Positions 24,746 through 37,261 are shown, counted from the stretch's first letter. The stretch is DNA of 64,000 bases from Kitasatospora aureofaciens (GCA_000720845.1 JODU01000023.1:50220-114219); one strand, 5' to 3'. The notes: generated from the sequence alone by a model not told the origin. Numbers and translations are program-made.

Positions 24746-25246
24746 ATGGGCATGAAGACCAAGATCGCGCTGGGCGCCGTGGTGGGGATCGCCGTCATCG
24801 GCGCGCTGTCGGCGAACGCGGGCGACGGGGACGACGACACCAAGGGCGACAGCCGGACCTCCGCCGGCTCGCGCGAGACGGCGGGCGGCGCGAAGACGGA
24901 CGGTGACGCGAAGACGGACGGCGCGTCCGGCGCGAAGCCCGCCGAGGACAAGGCCACCGAGAAGGCGTCCCAGGCCGAGCAGTTCCAGGCGTTCGTGCGG
25001 AAGAACGGGACGCCCGGGGAGAAGGACGCCGTCGCCCATGTCACCAAGGTGCAGGGCGCCGACGAGCAGAACGACATCCTCGACGCCGCCGACGTCTACA
25101 CCGACTTCACCGGCGGCATCATGGGCGAGGGCACGGGCCCGGCCAAGCTCATCGCCTCCGCGTTCGCCGACTGGAAGGACAGCGAGAACGGCCTCGTCAC
25201 GGTCTACGACGCCGACGGCGAACTGCTCGGCAACGGCCAGTTCTGA
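24746..25246 (+). CDS. Small exported or membrane-anchored protein of unknown function
   Basis: The 166-residue protein starts MGMKTKIALGAVVGIAVIGAL, a single N-terminal hydrophobic segment that could be a signal or anchor. A linker rich in Asp, Lys, Gly and Thr follows (residues 25-75), then a helical C-terminal domain (about 78-166) with FQAFVRKNGTPGEKDAVAHV and DAADVYTDFTGGI. The pattern resembles small actinobacterial exported proteins of unknown role. An AGAGGA site lies about nine bases before the ATG; a second ATG two codons on is possible. It is divergent from the HTH-methylase and may share its operator. Confidence 0.75.
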   Translation: MGMKTKIALGAVVGIAVIGALSANAGDGDDDTKGDSRTSAGSRETAGGAKTDGDAKTDGASGAKPAEDKATEKASQAEQFQAFVRKNGTPGEKDAVAHVTKVQGADEQNDILDAADVYTDFTGGIMGEGTGPAKLIASAFADWKDSENGLVTVYDADGELLGNGQF

Positions 25247-25340
25247 GCACCGGACCGCGCTCACCGCCGACCGGGAATCCGGCCCTGGTCACGCCCCGCC
25301 CGGCCCTCGGGGCACCGACGACACCGACGCGGTAGCCGCG

Positions 25341-26114
25341 TCAGCCCCCGCACTGCTGCGACATCATCGCCCGGTCCGCCTCGGTCACCGCCAGCTCGTA
25401 CTTGACGGCGACCTGGGCGAAGCGGACGGCGTACGCGCACCGGACCGACTTGGCGGGCGGCAGCCAGGAGGCCGGGCCGGAGTCGCGCTTGGCGGAGTTG
25501 GCGCGGCCCTCGACGGGGAGCAGGTTGAGCGGGTCGTTGGCCAGCTGCTCGCGTTTGCCCTCCGGCCAGCGCGAGGAGCCCATCTGCCAGCTGTACGACA
25601 GCGGCACGACGTGGTCGATCTGGACCTCGCTCGCCTTCTGCTTGCGCCACTCGATACTCGTGCCGGTGTACGGGTCGTCCAGCGTCATCGCGATGACGAC
25701 GCAGTCCGAGCCGGGCCTGAAGCGCACCTTCTGACCGTCGCGTTTCAGCAGGTCGTTGCGGGTGTCGCAGCCGTTGCGGGCGAGCGGGACACCGTCGGCG
25801 GTGTCCATCCAGGCGTAGCCGAACTCGTCGCGGTCGTACCCCGTCTTCGGGCCGCGCCCCTTGGTCTTCAGGCCGTCGATCAGCTTGCGGGCCGTCGCCC
25901 GCGGGCCGTCGCCGGTGACCGGGGCGAGGCCCGGTGCGGTGCCGTCCGGGTTGTCCAGCGGGCTGGCGGCGTGGCCGGAGGCGGGGGCCTCGGCGCCACC
26001 GCCCGAGGCCGGGGCGCCGTCGCCGGCCTCCAGGCCTTCGCAGCCGGTCACCAGGGCCAGGGCGAGGGCCGCCCCCGCGGCCCAACCGGTACGGATCCTG
26101 CTGTGCCGCCTCAT
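25341..26114 (-). CDS. Secreted lipoprotein HNH endonuclease (GmrSD C-terminal/DUF1524 type)
   Basis: The 257-residue protein has a signal sequence with lipobox VTGC and lipid Cys25, a Gly/Ala/Ser-rich linker to about residue 65, and an HNH nuclease domain. The domain shows YDRDEFGYAW, Cys pairs around CDTRNDLLKRD and DCVVIAMTLDDPYTG, the metal-binding IDHVVPLSYSW, and LANDPLNLLPVEGRANSAKRD with the Asn and Lys of the beta-beta-alpha-metal fold. It should act outside the membrane on nucleic acid, as similar Streptomyces proteins are presumed to do. The ATG at 26114 follows GGAGGGG. No immunity-like gene is adjacent, consistent with export. Confidence 0.85.
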   Translation of the reverse strand: MRRHSRIRTGWAAGAALALALVTGCEGLEAGDGAPASGGGAEAPASGHAASPLDNPDGTAPGLAPVTGDGPRATARKLIDGLKTKGRGPKTGYDRDEFGYAWMDTADGVPLARNGCDTRNDLLKRDGQKVRFRPGSDCVVIAMTLDDPYTGTSIEWRKQKASEVQIDHVVPLSYSWQMGSSRWPEGKREQLANDPLNLLPVEGRANSAKRDSGPASWLPPAKSVRCAYAVRFAQVAVKYELAVTEADRAMMSQQCGG

Positions 26115-26260
26115 GCGCGCCCCTCCCCTTGCCGTTCGCAGCCACCACCGTAGCGAGGGAGAGGTCAGGGCCATAGTGGGCCTTAGACGGACGTCAGTGG
26201 GCACACGAGACATATCTGTCGTACCGTCGACAGTGAGTCACGTCTCGGAAGGAGCTCTGC

Positions 26261-26458
26261 ATGGGCATCCTCGACAAGATGAAGAGCATGGCCGGCAAGG
26301 ACAAGGACAAGTCAAGGAAGATGTCCGACGCGGCCGAACGCCAGGTCAACCAGAGGACCGGCGGCAAGTACGAGAAGCAGGTCGACGCCGCGCAGCAGCA
26401 GGCCGAGGGCAAGCTCGGCTTCGGGCGCGACCAGGGCGGCGGCCGGGAGCAGCACTAG
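26261..26458 (+). CDS. Small MT0933-like antitoxin family protein
   Basis: The 65-residue, highly charged protein (Lys, Asp, Gln-rich) begins MGILDKMKSMAGKDKDKSRK and contains AERQVNQRTGGKYEKQVDAA, matching the MT0933/Rv0909-type antitoxin family as I remember it. AAGGAG lies six to seven bases before the ATG. In mycobacteria the partner is a neighbouring SRPBCC-fold toxin. Here no such gene is adjacent, so it is an orphan, and a true antitoxin role is doubtful. The protein is largely helical or disordered. A strong hairpin follows. Confidence 0.7.
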   Translation: MGILDKMKSMAGKDKDKSRKMSDAAERQVNQRTGGKYEKQVDAAQQQAEGKLGFGRDQGGGREQH

Positions 26459-26482
26459 CCGCTCCCCGCGACCGGACACGTC

Positions 26483-26518
26483 GAAGCCGTCCACGGAACT
26501 GTCCCCGTGGACGGCTTC
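26483..26518. terminator. Bidirectional terminator between antitoxin-like gene and mfd
   Basis: A perfect 14-bp stem (GAAGCCGTCCACGG at 26483-26496, complement at 26505-26518) with an 8-base loop separates two convergent genes. Confidence 0.85.
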
Positions 26519-26546
26519 CTCGTGTGGCCGCCCCCGGCCCCGAGTG

Positions 26547-30080
<3,534 letters not shown>

Positions 30081-30307
30081 GGAGGGGGCGCTTCCGTCCT
30101 GGGGTGGGGCAACACGAGTAGCCCGACTCGGTGAGGGTCGGGGGTGTCCAGGTTACGTCGGTCTGCTCGCCGGCGCCGGGGGCTGTGGACGACGCCGGCT
30201 GCGCGGTGGCCGGTACCGCGGTGGCCGTACCAGGGGCCCCGCCCCTGGCCCCCGGGCCTGTGCCCACCCACCACCCGACTCGGTGGGTCCAGAAGTGGCC
30301 CCAAAAG

Positions 30308-30349
30308 AGACCCGGCGCCTCCGTCCCCTGGGACGTCGGCGCCGGGCTC
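30308..30349 (-). terminator. Terminator after the second ABC permease
   Basis: CCCGGCGCC (30311-30319) pairs with GGCGCCGGG (30338-30346), with an inner CGTCC/GGACG stem. On the minus strand it is followed by CTCTTTT, so it fits an intrinsic terminator for the gene ending at 30391. The rest of the 310-bp gap (30081-30390) holds the mfd promoter region and no gene I can support. Confidence 0.8.
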
Positions 30350-30390
30350 TCCCCCGCAACCCCCGTGTGCGGTGGCTGTCGGGCCGGGTG

Positions 30391-32955
30391 CTACTCCGTC
30401 GCGATGGCGTTCAGGACGTTCATGCGGCCCGCCCGGAAGGCCGGGACCAGGGCGGCGAACAGGCCCACGAAGGCCGAACCGATGAAGACCCCGATGATCG
30501 TCGGCCAGGGGATGTCGAGGACGTTCAGGCCCTCCAGGGCGAGCAGCTTCTGGGCCGTGGCGCCCCAGCCCATGCCCAGGCCGAGGCCGAGCAGGGCACC
30601 GAAGAGGGCGATGACCACGGACTCCATGCGGATCATGCGGCGCAGCTGGCGGCGGGAGAGGCCGATGGCCCGCATCAGGCCGATCTCCCGGGTCCGCTCG
30701 ACCACGGACAGCGCCAGGGTGTTCACCACACCGAGGACGGCGACGATGATCGCGAGGGCGAGCAGGCCGTAGACCATGTTCAGCAGCTGGCCGATCTGGT
30801 CCTTCAGCTCCTGCTTGTAGTCGGTCTGGTCGGCCACCTGGTACTGCGGGTAGGCGTCCAGCGACTTCTTCAGCGCGGCGTACGCCTGGTCGGCCTGGCC
30901 GTCCTCGGCCTTGGCGAACATGATCGTGTTCGGCGGGACGTTCTCGGCCGGCAGGTACTTCCGCATCGTCTCGATGCCGATGTACCGGGCGCCCTGGTCG
31001 ATGGCCACGTCGTCGCTGGTGATCGCGGCGACCTTGAGCTTCGCGGTCCGGCCGCCCTTGAAGGCGACGGAGAGGGTGTCGCCGACGTGCACGCCGTGCT
31101 TCGCGGCGTAGTCCGAGCCGACCGACATGGCGTCGGTGCCGTAGGCGGCGGAGAGCTTGCCCTCCGTCGTCACGCGGCGCACGTCCTCGGCGTAGGTCGG
31201 GTCGGCGGCCGTGACGCCGTCGTCGTCCGTCTTGCCGTCGGGCGAGGTCAGCGTGGCGTCGAGCACCTTGTAGCGGGTGACGTGCTCCAGGCCGGGCGTG
31301 TCGGTCATGGCCTTCTCGGCCTGCGGCACGATCCGCTGGTTGCCCTGGACGATGAAGTCCGCGCCGACCGTCTTGTCCAGCTCGCTGGTGGCCGAGGCGA
31401 CCATCGAGGAGCCGACGACGGACAGGCAGGCCACCAGGGCGAGGCCGATCATCAGGGCGGCGCCGGTGGCACCGGTGCGGCGCGGGTTGCGCAGGGCGTT
31501 GCGCTCGGCCAGGCGGCCCACGGGGCCGAAGGCGCGCAGCAGCACCGCGCTGATCACCCGCACCACGAAGCCGGCCAGCAGCGGGCCGATGACGACGAAC
31601 CCGATGAGCGAGAGCACGATGCCCGCGCCGAGCATCATGGAACCGTCGCTCGCCTTGTCGGCGGAGGCGGCCGTGAGCAGGGCGGCGACGCCGGCGCCGG
31701 TGAGCACCAGGCCGATCAGGCCGCGTATCCAGCCGGCCTTGGCGTCGGCCGGGGTGCCGGCGTCGCGCAGGGCGGCCATCGGGGAGATCCGGCCGGCCCG
31801 GCGGGCGGGCAGATAGGCGGCCAGGACGGTGACCACGACGCCGAGGATCAGGCCGATCACGGGGGTCGCCGTCTTGACGGTCAGGTCGTCGGTGGACAGG
31901 TTCATGCCCGCCGCCGACATCAGCTTCATCAGGCCGACGGCGATGCCGACACCGGCCGCGACACCGAGGACCGAGCCGACGACGCCGAGGAGGAGCGCCT
32001 CGACCAGCACCGAGCGGTTGACCTGCCGGCGGGAGGAGCCGATGGCCCGCATCAGGCCGATCTCGCGGGTGCGCTGGGCGACCAGCATGGAGAAGGTGTT
32101 GATGATCAGGAAGATGCCGACCAGGAACGCGATCCCGGCGAAGCCGAGCATGGCGTACTTGATGACGTCCATGAACTCGCCGACGTCCTCGCGGCCTTCG
32201 TCCGACGCCTCCTTGGCCGTCTGGATCTTGAACGTGTCGCCCAGCGCGCCGGAGACGTTCTGCTTGAGCTGCGCGTCGGTGACACCGGCGTCCGCGGTGA
32301 CGTTGAACTGGCTGAACCGGTCCGCGCCGCCGAGCAGTTCGCGCTGGGCGGTGGGGGTGTCGAAGTAGACGACCGCGGCACCGGGGTTGGTCACGGTGAA
32401 GGAGGCGATGCCGACGATCTTGGCCTTGAAGTCGCCGGTCTGCGCGATGGTGCGCAGCTCGTCGCCGATCTTCAGGTCGTGCTTGTCGGCGGTGTCGGAG
32501 TCGACCATCGTCTCGGTCGGGCCGCGCGGGGCGTGGCCCGAGGTGATCTCCATGGACCGCAGGTCGTTCTTGGTCCAGTTCCCGGCGATGGTGGGGGCGC
32601 CGCTGGTGGCCCCCACGTTGTCGTTGTCGGCGTTGACGACGGTCACGTTCATCGAGGCGACCGCGCCCTCGACGGACTCCACGCCGTCGACCGAGCGGAT
32701 CTTCTCCAGCGTGGACGCGGGCAGCGACTCGGGCACTCCGTTCTGCGGGGTGTCCTCGGCCTCGGCGTCCTTGGGGGCCACCGTCACGTCGGAGGAGGTG
32801 ACGGCGAAGAGCTTGTCGAAGGTGGTGTTCATCGTGTCGGTGAACACCAGGGTGCCGCAGACGAACGCCACCGACAGCAGCACCGCCACCGCCGAGAGCG
32901 CCATGCGGCCCTTGTGCGCGAAGAAGTTGCGCATCGAGGTCTTCACGACGGTCAT
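30391..32955 (-). CDS. ABC transporter permease, two FtsX/MacB-type domains (second system)
   Basis: The 854-residue permease is a paralogue of the one at 5125-7656. It begins with a membrane anchor (VVKTSMRNFFAHKGRMALS, then a hydrophobic helix to about residue 40), a large external domain (about 45-265), three helices with TREIGLMRAIGSSRRQV, a second external domain and three final helices with TREIGLMRAIGLSRRQLRR. The ATG at 32955 overlaps the TGA of the ATPase gene by four bases, so the two are co-translated. The substrate is unknown. Identity with the first system is clear in the anchors and the cytoplasmic turns, lower in the external domains, suggesting different cargo. Confidence 0.9.
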   Translation of the reverse strand: MTVVKTSMRNFFAHKGRMALSAVAVLLSVAFVCGTLVFTDTMNTTFDKLFAVTSSDVTVAPKDAEAEDTPQNGVPESLPASTLEKIRSVDGVESVEGAVASMNVTVVNADNDNVGATSGAPTIAGNWTKNDLRSMEITSGHAPRGPTETMVDSDTADKHDLKIGDELRTIAQTGDFKAKIVGIASFTVTNPGAAVVYFDTPTAQRELLGGADRFSQFNVTADAGVTDAQLKQNVSGALGDTFKIQTAKEASDEGREDVGEFMDVIKYAMLGFAGIAFLVGIFLIINTFSMLVAQRTREIGLMRAIGSSRRQVNRSVLVEALLLGVVGSVLGVAAGVGIAVGLMKLMSAAGMNLSTDDLTVKTATPVIGLILGVVVTVLAAYLPARRAGRISPMAALRDAGTPADAKAGWIRGLIGLVLTGAGVAALLTAASADKASDGSMMLGAGIVLSLIGFVVIGPLLAGFVVRVISAVLLRAFGPVGRLAERNALRNPRRTGATGAALMIGLALVACLSVVGSSMVASATSELDKTVGADFIVQGNQRIVPQAEKAMTDTPGLEHVTRYKVLDATLTSPDGKTDDDGVTAADPTYAEDVRRVTTEGKLSAAYGTDAMSVGSDYAAKHGVHVGDTLSVAFKGGRTAKLKVAAITSDDVAIDQGARYIGIETMRKYLPAENVPPNTIMFAKAEDGQADQAYAALKKSLDAYPQYQVADQTDYKQELKDQIGQLLNMVYGLLALAIIVAVLGVVNTLALSVVERTREIGLMRAIGLSRRQLRRMIRMESVVIALFGALLGLGLGMGWGATAQKLLALEGLNVLDIPWPTIIGVFIGSAFVGLFAALVPAFRAGRMNVLNAIATE

Positions 32956-33740
32956 GACGTGCGCCCCCGCGCGTCGAAGTCCTTCATGCGGTCGAGAACG
33001 GCTTCCGCGGTGGGCTGGTACATCTCGTCCACGATCCGGCCGTCGGCGAGGTACAGCACCCGGTCCGCGTAGCTGGCGGCCACCGGGTCGTGGGTGACCA
33101 TCACGATGGTCTGGCCCAGTTCGGTGACCGACCGGCGCAGGAAGCCGAGCACTTCGGCGCCCGCGCGCGAGTCCAGGTTTCCGGTCGGCTCGTCGCCGAA
33201 GATGATCTCGGGGCGGGCGGCGAGGGCCCGCGCCACCGCGACCCGCTGCTGCTGGCCGCCGGAGAGCTGGGTCGGCCGGTGCTTGAGCCGCCCGGCGAGC
33301 CCCACGGTCTCCACGACCCGCTCCAGCCACGCGCGGTCGTACTTGCGGCCCGCGATGTCCATGGGCAGCGTGATGTTCTCGATCGCGTTGAGCGTCGGGA
33401 GCAGGTTGAACGCCTGGAAGATGAAGCCGATCCGGTCCCGGCGCAGCTGCGTGAGCTTCTTGTCCTTCAGGCCGGTGATCTCGGTCTCGTCCAGGTAGAT
33501 CTGACCGCCGGTGACGGTGTCCAGGCCGGCCAGGCAGTGCATCAGCGTGGACTTGCCGGACCCCGAGGGGCCCATGATCGCGGTGAACTGGCCGCGCGCG
33601 ATGTCCACGTCCACGTGGTCGAGGGCGACCACCCGGGTCTCTCCCGATCCGTAGGCCTTCACGACCTGCCGCGCTCGCGCGGCAACGGCCGTACGCCCTC
33701 CCGTGCTCCCGTGCGTGGGAATACTTACGGCCGATGTCAT
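32952..33740 (-). CDS. ABC transporter ATP-binding protein, LolD/MacB type (second system)
   Basis: The 262-residue ATPase has Walker A GPSGSGKST (residues 57-65), a Q-loop in FIFQAFNLLPTLNAI, signature LSGGQQQR, Walker B IIFGDEPTG and MVTHD. It is very similar to the ATPase at 4299-5069, including the segments around NLLPTL and the C-terminal YADRVLYLADGRIVDEMY. The ATG at 33740 has GGAG seven bases upstream; upstream in-frame codons lack one. It heads an operon with the overlapping permease. A divergent transporter gene lies 520 bp away across a palindrome-rich gap. Confidence 0.9.
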   Translation of the reverse strand: MTSAVSIPTHGSTGGRTAVAARARQVVKAYGSGETRVVALDHVDVDIARGQFTAIMGPSGSGKSTLMHCLAGLDTVTGGQIYLDETEITGLKDKKLTQLRRDRIGFIFQAFNLLPTLNAIENITLPMDIAGRKYDRAWLERVVETVGLAGRLKHRPTQLSGGQQQRVAVARALAARPEIIFGDEPTGNLDSRAGAEVLGFLRRSVTELGQTIVMVTHDPVAASYADRVLYLADGRIVDEMYQPTAEAVLDRMKDFDARGRTS

Positions 33741-34259
33741 GTCAAGTCTCCTATGTCGGTCATCGAGTGAGCCGCGGGTGCCGCGACCGTGGTGGTGTGT
33801 GCTGTGCCGCGCTGCTGTCTCGAAGAGTCTGGCCCGGACCGGGGGTCGACCGCGCTGGTGTTCAGCGCAGTCTTCTACTGAGGAAAACCCCACCCCCGCG
33901 GGTCCGGTTCACCGCCCCCCAGCGGCGTAAAGCCAGCCTAAGGACGCCACCGGGTCCCTCTCGTCCTCCGTCGGTACGAACCCTCCCCGACCCGTAGTAC
34001 GGAGGTACCCCTAGGGGCAGTCCACCCTTCGGTGGAGCGGATCTCGGGGTCGCCTCCACCCCGGGACGCACCGAGCGTCCACCCTCACGCGGCGTCAGGA
34101 GCAAGCGGAAACCGAGGGAGCAGGGCCACGGCCACATACCGACCGATCAGTTCGGCCAAAACGCAGCGTGTCACCCAACCCGCGAGTAACGTGCGTGGCC
34201 CCCACCCCCCACCTCCTGCGGTCCACCGCTCGGACCCAAGCCGCGCAAGGAGCACCGGG
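33741..34259. promoter_or_regulatory. Divergent intergenic region with palindromes
   Basis: No gene is supportable in these 519 bases. CCCCTAGGGG at 34008-34017 is a perfect 10-bp palindrome flanked by GTAC-rich sequence (GTAGTACGGAGGTACC at 33994-34009), and TCCACC/GGTGGA at 34021-34036 forms a short hairpin. These are probably binding sites for a regulator of the ABC operon, the DUF485-symporter operon, or both. The regulator is not encoded nearby. Confidence 0.45.
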
Positions 34260-34691
34260 ATGACCTACGACCCGTCCCCGTCGTACCCGCACCGCCCACC
34301 ACCGCCCCCACCCCCGTACGCCCCGCACGCCCCGTACGTCCAGCCCGCGGCCCACCGCGCCCACCGCGCACCCCGCCGCGACCCGCTGGGACACCACAGC
34401 GACCTGCGGATCCTGCGCAGCGCCTACCGCTGGCAGCGGCGCACCGCGACGCTGACCGCGCTCGGCTACTTCACGCTGTTCCTGATCCTGTCCGCGTACG
34501 CGCCCGGGCTGATGGCCGGCACCGCCGTCGCCGGGCTGCCCACCGGGCTGCTGCTCGCCCTGGCCCAGCTCCCCGTCACCTGGCTGGCGATCGCGCTGTA
34601 CGAGTACACCGCCCGGCGCCGCGTCGACCCGCTGGCGGACCGCATCCGCAGGGAGGCCGCACTGGACGCCCGGCGGGAGGCGGGACGGTGA
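34260..34691 (+). CDS. DUF485 family membrane protein
   Basis: The 143-residue protein has a Pro/Tyr/His-rich N-terminus (residues 1-40) and a DUF485 domain with two membrane helices (about 64-86 and 92-115), ending in the charged tail EYTARRRVDPLADRIRREA. DUF485 proteins accompany ActP-type cation/acetate symporters (the yjcH-actP arrangement in E. coli), as here. AAGGAG lies eight bases before the ATG. The TGA stop overlaps the GTG start of the symporter, so the two are translationally coupled. The function of the small subunit is unknown. Confidence 0.85.
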   Translation: MTYDPSPSYPHRPPPPPPPYAPHAPYVQPAAHRAHRAPRRDPLGHHSDLRILRSAYRWQRRTATLTALGYFTLFLILSAYAPGLMAGTAVAGLPTGLLLALAQLPVTWLAIALYEYTARRRVDPLADRIRREAALDARREAGR

Positions 34692-36298
34692 CCGAGTTCA
34701 GCGGCAACGCCCAGACGATGTCCCTGGTCGGCTTCACCGCCGTCGCCACCGTCACGCTGCTGCTGTGCGTGATGACCGGCCCCGACCGGGACGACCTCGA
34801 CGAGTTCTACACCGGGTACAGCTCGCTGTCCCCCATGCGCAACGGCCTCGCGATCGCCGGCGACTACATCTCGGCGGCCTCCGTGCTCGGCACGGGCGGT
34901 GTCATCGCGCTCTTCGGCCACGACGGCGTCGTGCTGGCGCTCAGCACCGCGCTGTCCCTGATGCTGCTGATGTTCCTGCTGGCCGAACCGCTGCGCAACG
35001 CGGGCCGGTTCACGATGGGCGACGCCCTCGCCCGCCGGATGCCGGGGCGTGCCGTGCGCATGACGGCCTGCGCCGTGACCGTCGCGGCGCTGCTGCCGCT
35101 GATGCTGGTGCAGCTCGCGGGCACCGGCCAACTGCTCGCGTTCGTCCTCGGTTTCTCCGGTGCGGCGTTGCAGACCGGCTGCATCATCGGCCTGGGCGTG
35201 CTGATGATCGGTTACGCGGCGATCGGCGGCATGAAGGGCACCGCCCTCATCCAGATCCTCAAGATCGTGATGCTGCTGGGCTCGGGCCTCGTGGTCGCCG
35301 CGCTGATCCTGCACCGCTTCGACTGGGACCCGGGCGCGCTGTTCGACGCGGCGGCGGACCGCAGCGGCGCGGGCTCGGCGTTCCTGAACTCCGGGCTCCA
35401 GTTCGCGGGCGGGCCCCATCCGGACGCGGACATGATCTCCTCACAGCTCACCGTCGTCCTCGGCGGCGCCTGCCTCCCACACGTCACCATGCGCATGTAC
35501 ACCGCCTCCTCCGCCCGCCAGGTGCGCCGTTCGATGTCCTGGGCGGTGTCCGGCGTGGCCCTGTTCGTGCTGGTCGTCACGGTGGTCGGGTTCGGCGCGA
35601 CGGCGCTGGTGGGGCGGTCGGTCATCGCCGGGATCGACCCGCAGGGCAACACCGCCTACCTGCTGGGCTCGCAGGCGGCGTTCGGCGCACGGGTCTCCAC
35701 CGCCGAAACGTTCCTGTTCACGACCGTCACCACGGCCGTCTTCCTCACCCTGCTCGCCTCCGTCGGCGGCATGATCCTGGCCTGCGCCAACTCCCTGGCC
35801 CACGACGTCTTCGCCGCCCGCGTACAGGAGATGTCCCCGCGCCGCGAGATGACCCTCGCCCGCCTCTCCGCCCTGGCCGTCGGCGTCCCGGCGATCGTCC
35901 TGGCCACCCTCGTCCAGCACCGCAGCCTCCAGCCGCTGGTGACCCTGTCCTTCTGCCTGGGCGCCTCGGCCATCGCCCCCGCCCTGGTCTACGGCCTCTT
36001 CTGGCGCCGCTACACGCGCACCGGGCTGCTGAGCACCCTCATCGGGGGCTCACTGGCCGTGCTGCTGCTGATGCCGGGCACCAACCTCGTCTCCGGCTCC
36101 CCGGTCTCCGCCTTCCCCGAGGCCGACTTCAACTGGTTCCCGTTCACCACGACGGGCCTGGTCTCCATCCCGCTGGGCTTCGCCTGCGGCTGGCTCGGCA
36201 CGATGCTCTCCGGCCGGCGCAAGGCGCAGGAGCAGCGCCGGCACTACGAGGCGGTGGAGGGCTGGATCCTGGCGGGCGCGGTCCGCAGGGGCGACTGA
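34688..36298 (+). CDS. Cation/acetate-type sodium:solute symporter (ActP-like)
   Basis: The 536-residue membrane protein belongs to the SSS/SLC5 family, with about 13 hydrophobic helices. The family segment DEFYTGYSSLSPMRNGLAIAGDYISAAS near the N-terminus and the sodium-site-like ANSLAHDVFAAR region fit monocarboxylate symporters such as ActP. Coupling to a DUF485 protein supports uptake of acetate or another short-chain acid, which is inference from context. The GTG at 34688 overlaps the preceding stop. The C-terminal cytoplasmic tail is Arg/Glu-rich. It is convergent with the coiled-coil gene, and a 30-bp tandem repeat lies in the junction. Confidence 0.88.
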   Translation: MTEFSGNAQTMSLVGFTAVATVTLLLCVMTGPDRDDLDEFYTGYSSLSPMRNGLAIAGDYISAASVLGTGGVIALFGHDGVVLALSTALSLMLLMFLLAEPLRNAGRFTMGDALARRMPGRAVRMTACAVTVAALLPLMLVQLAGTGQLLAFVLGFSGAALQTGCIIGLGVLMIGYAAIGGMKGTALIQILKIVMLLGSGLVVAALILHRFDWDPGALFDAAADRSGAGSAFLNSGLQFAGGPHPDADMISSQLTVVLGGACLPHVTMRMYTASSARQVRRSMSWAVSGVALFVLVVTVVGFGATALVGRSVIAGIDPQGNTAYLLGSQAAFGARVSTAETFLFTTVTTAVFLTLLASVGGMILACANSLAHDVFAARVQEMSPRREMTLARLSALAVGVPAIVLATLVQHRSLQPLVTLSFCLGASAIAPALVYGLFWRRYTRTGLLSTLIGGSLAVLLLMPGTNLVSGSPVSAFPEADFNWFPFTTTGLVSIPLGFACGWLGTMLSGRRKAQEQRRHYEAVEGWILAGAVRRGD

Positions 36299-36307
36299 AG
36301 GCGCGGG

Positions 36308-36367
36308 GGCGGCTCGGGGCTTCCGTCGCTGGCGTCAGGCGGCTCGCGGCTTCCGTCGCGGGCGTCA
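36308..36367. repeat. Two-copy 30-bp tandem repeat
   Basis: Positions 36308-36337 and 36338-36367 are 28/30 identical (both start GGCGGCTCG and end GGCGTCA). They lie between convergent genes and reach the stop codon of the coiled-coil gene. No flanking mobile element is seen. Confidence 0.85.
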
Positions 36368-37261
36368 CTCCACCGCACGCCCCGTCAGAGAGCTGAGATT
36401 GCTGCGTACGGAGTCCATGTGGGCCTGCAGTTCGTCCCACCGCTCCCCGTGCTCACGCAGCACCCGCTCGGTGTCGCGGGCGATGCGCTCACGGCACGCC
36501 CGGGCCTCGGCGACCACCTCGGCCGCCCGGACCCGGGCCTCCTCCTGCCGCCGCCCGGCCGCCTCCCTGGCCTCGGCCAGCTCCTGCTCGGCGTCGCGCA
36601 CTTGCTGCTCCGCGCGCGCCGCCGACTCCGCGTACCGGGCGTCCAGCGCCCGCGCACGCTCCTCCTCGGTCCGCTCGGCGGCGGCCCACCGTTCGGCCAG
36701 CTCCCTGCTCTGCTCGGCGGCTGCCCCGGCGGTGCGCCTGCGCATCTCGCGCAGCGCGGCCAGCGCCTGGGCACGCCCCGCCTTCACCTCGCGCCGTGCC
36801 TCGATCCGCGCCTCGTCCGCCTCCGCGCGCGCCGCGAGCAGCCGCTGCCGGGCCCGCTCGTCGGCCTCGGCGCGTACGGCGCCGGCGTGTGCCCGGGCCG
36901 CCTCCCGCACCCCGTCCGCATGCGCCCGCGCGTCCTCCATCAGCCGCCGCGCGTCACCGCGCGCCCGCTCACGCACCGCCTCGGCCTCCTCCTCGCCGAG
37001 CCGGAACAGGTCTCGCGCGCGCTCCCCCAGTACCGCGTAGTCCTGCGTGGTGAGCTGCGCGACCACCTCCCGCAGGTCCTCCAGGTCCTCCTCCATCTCC
37101 CTGGCCAGCACGGTGAGCCGGGCGGCCCGCTCCCAGGCCGCGTCGCGCTCCTCGGACAGGGCCGCGGCGTACGCCTCCACCTGCTCGGGACGGTAACCGC
37201 GCTCGCGCCCGCGTACGGTCACGAAACCGTGGGGGGAAGCCGATGCACCGCTCACGCTCAT
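36365..37261 (-). CDS. Coiled-coil 'cellulose-binding' family protein
   Basis: The 298-residue protein starts with a DivIVA-like N-terminal motif (FVTVRGRERGYRPEQVEAYAAAL) and then has a long Ala/Glu/Arg heptad-rich coiled coil from about residue 40 to 280. Streptomyces proteins of this pattern are annotated 'cellulose-binding protein', and some resemble polar scaffold or intermediate-filament-like proteins (FilP, Scy). The binding label is historical; a cytoskeletal role is plausible but inferred. The ATG at 37261 has AGGGG close upstream, and a GTG one codon earlier is also possible. No membrane segment is present. Confidence 0.75.
   Translation of the reverse strand: MSVSGASASPHGFVTVRGRERGYRPEQVEAYAAALSEERDAAWERAARLTVLAREMEEDLEDLREVVAQLTTQDYAVLGERARDLFRLGEEEAEAVRERARGDARRLMEDARAHADGVREAARAHAGAVRAEADERARQRLLAARAEADEARIEARREVKAGRAQALAALREMRRRTAGAAAEQSRELAERWAAAERTEEERARALDARYAESAARAEQQVRDAEQELAEAREAAGRRQEEARVRAAEVVAEARACRERIARDTERVLREHGERWDELQAHMDSVRSNLSSLTGRAVE

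Noticed and set aside
36308..36367. The 30-bp tandem copies as ends of a mobile element
   Set aside because: They are head-to-tail direct copies with no gene between them and no terminal inverted repeats.
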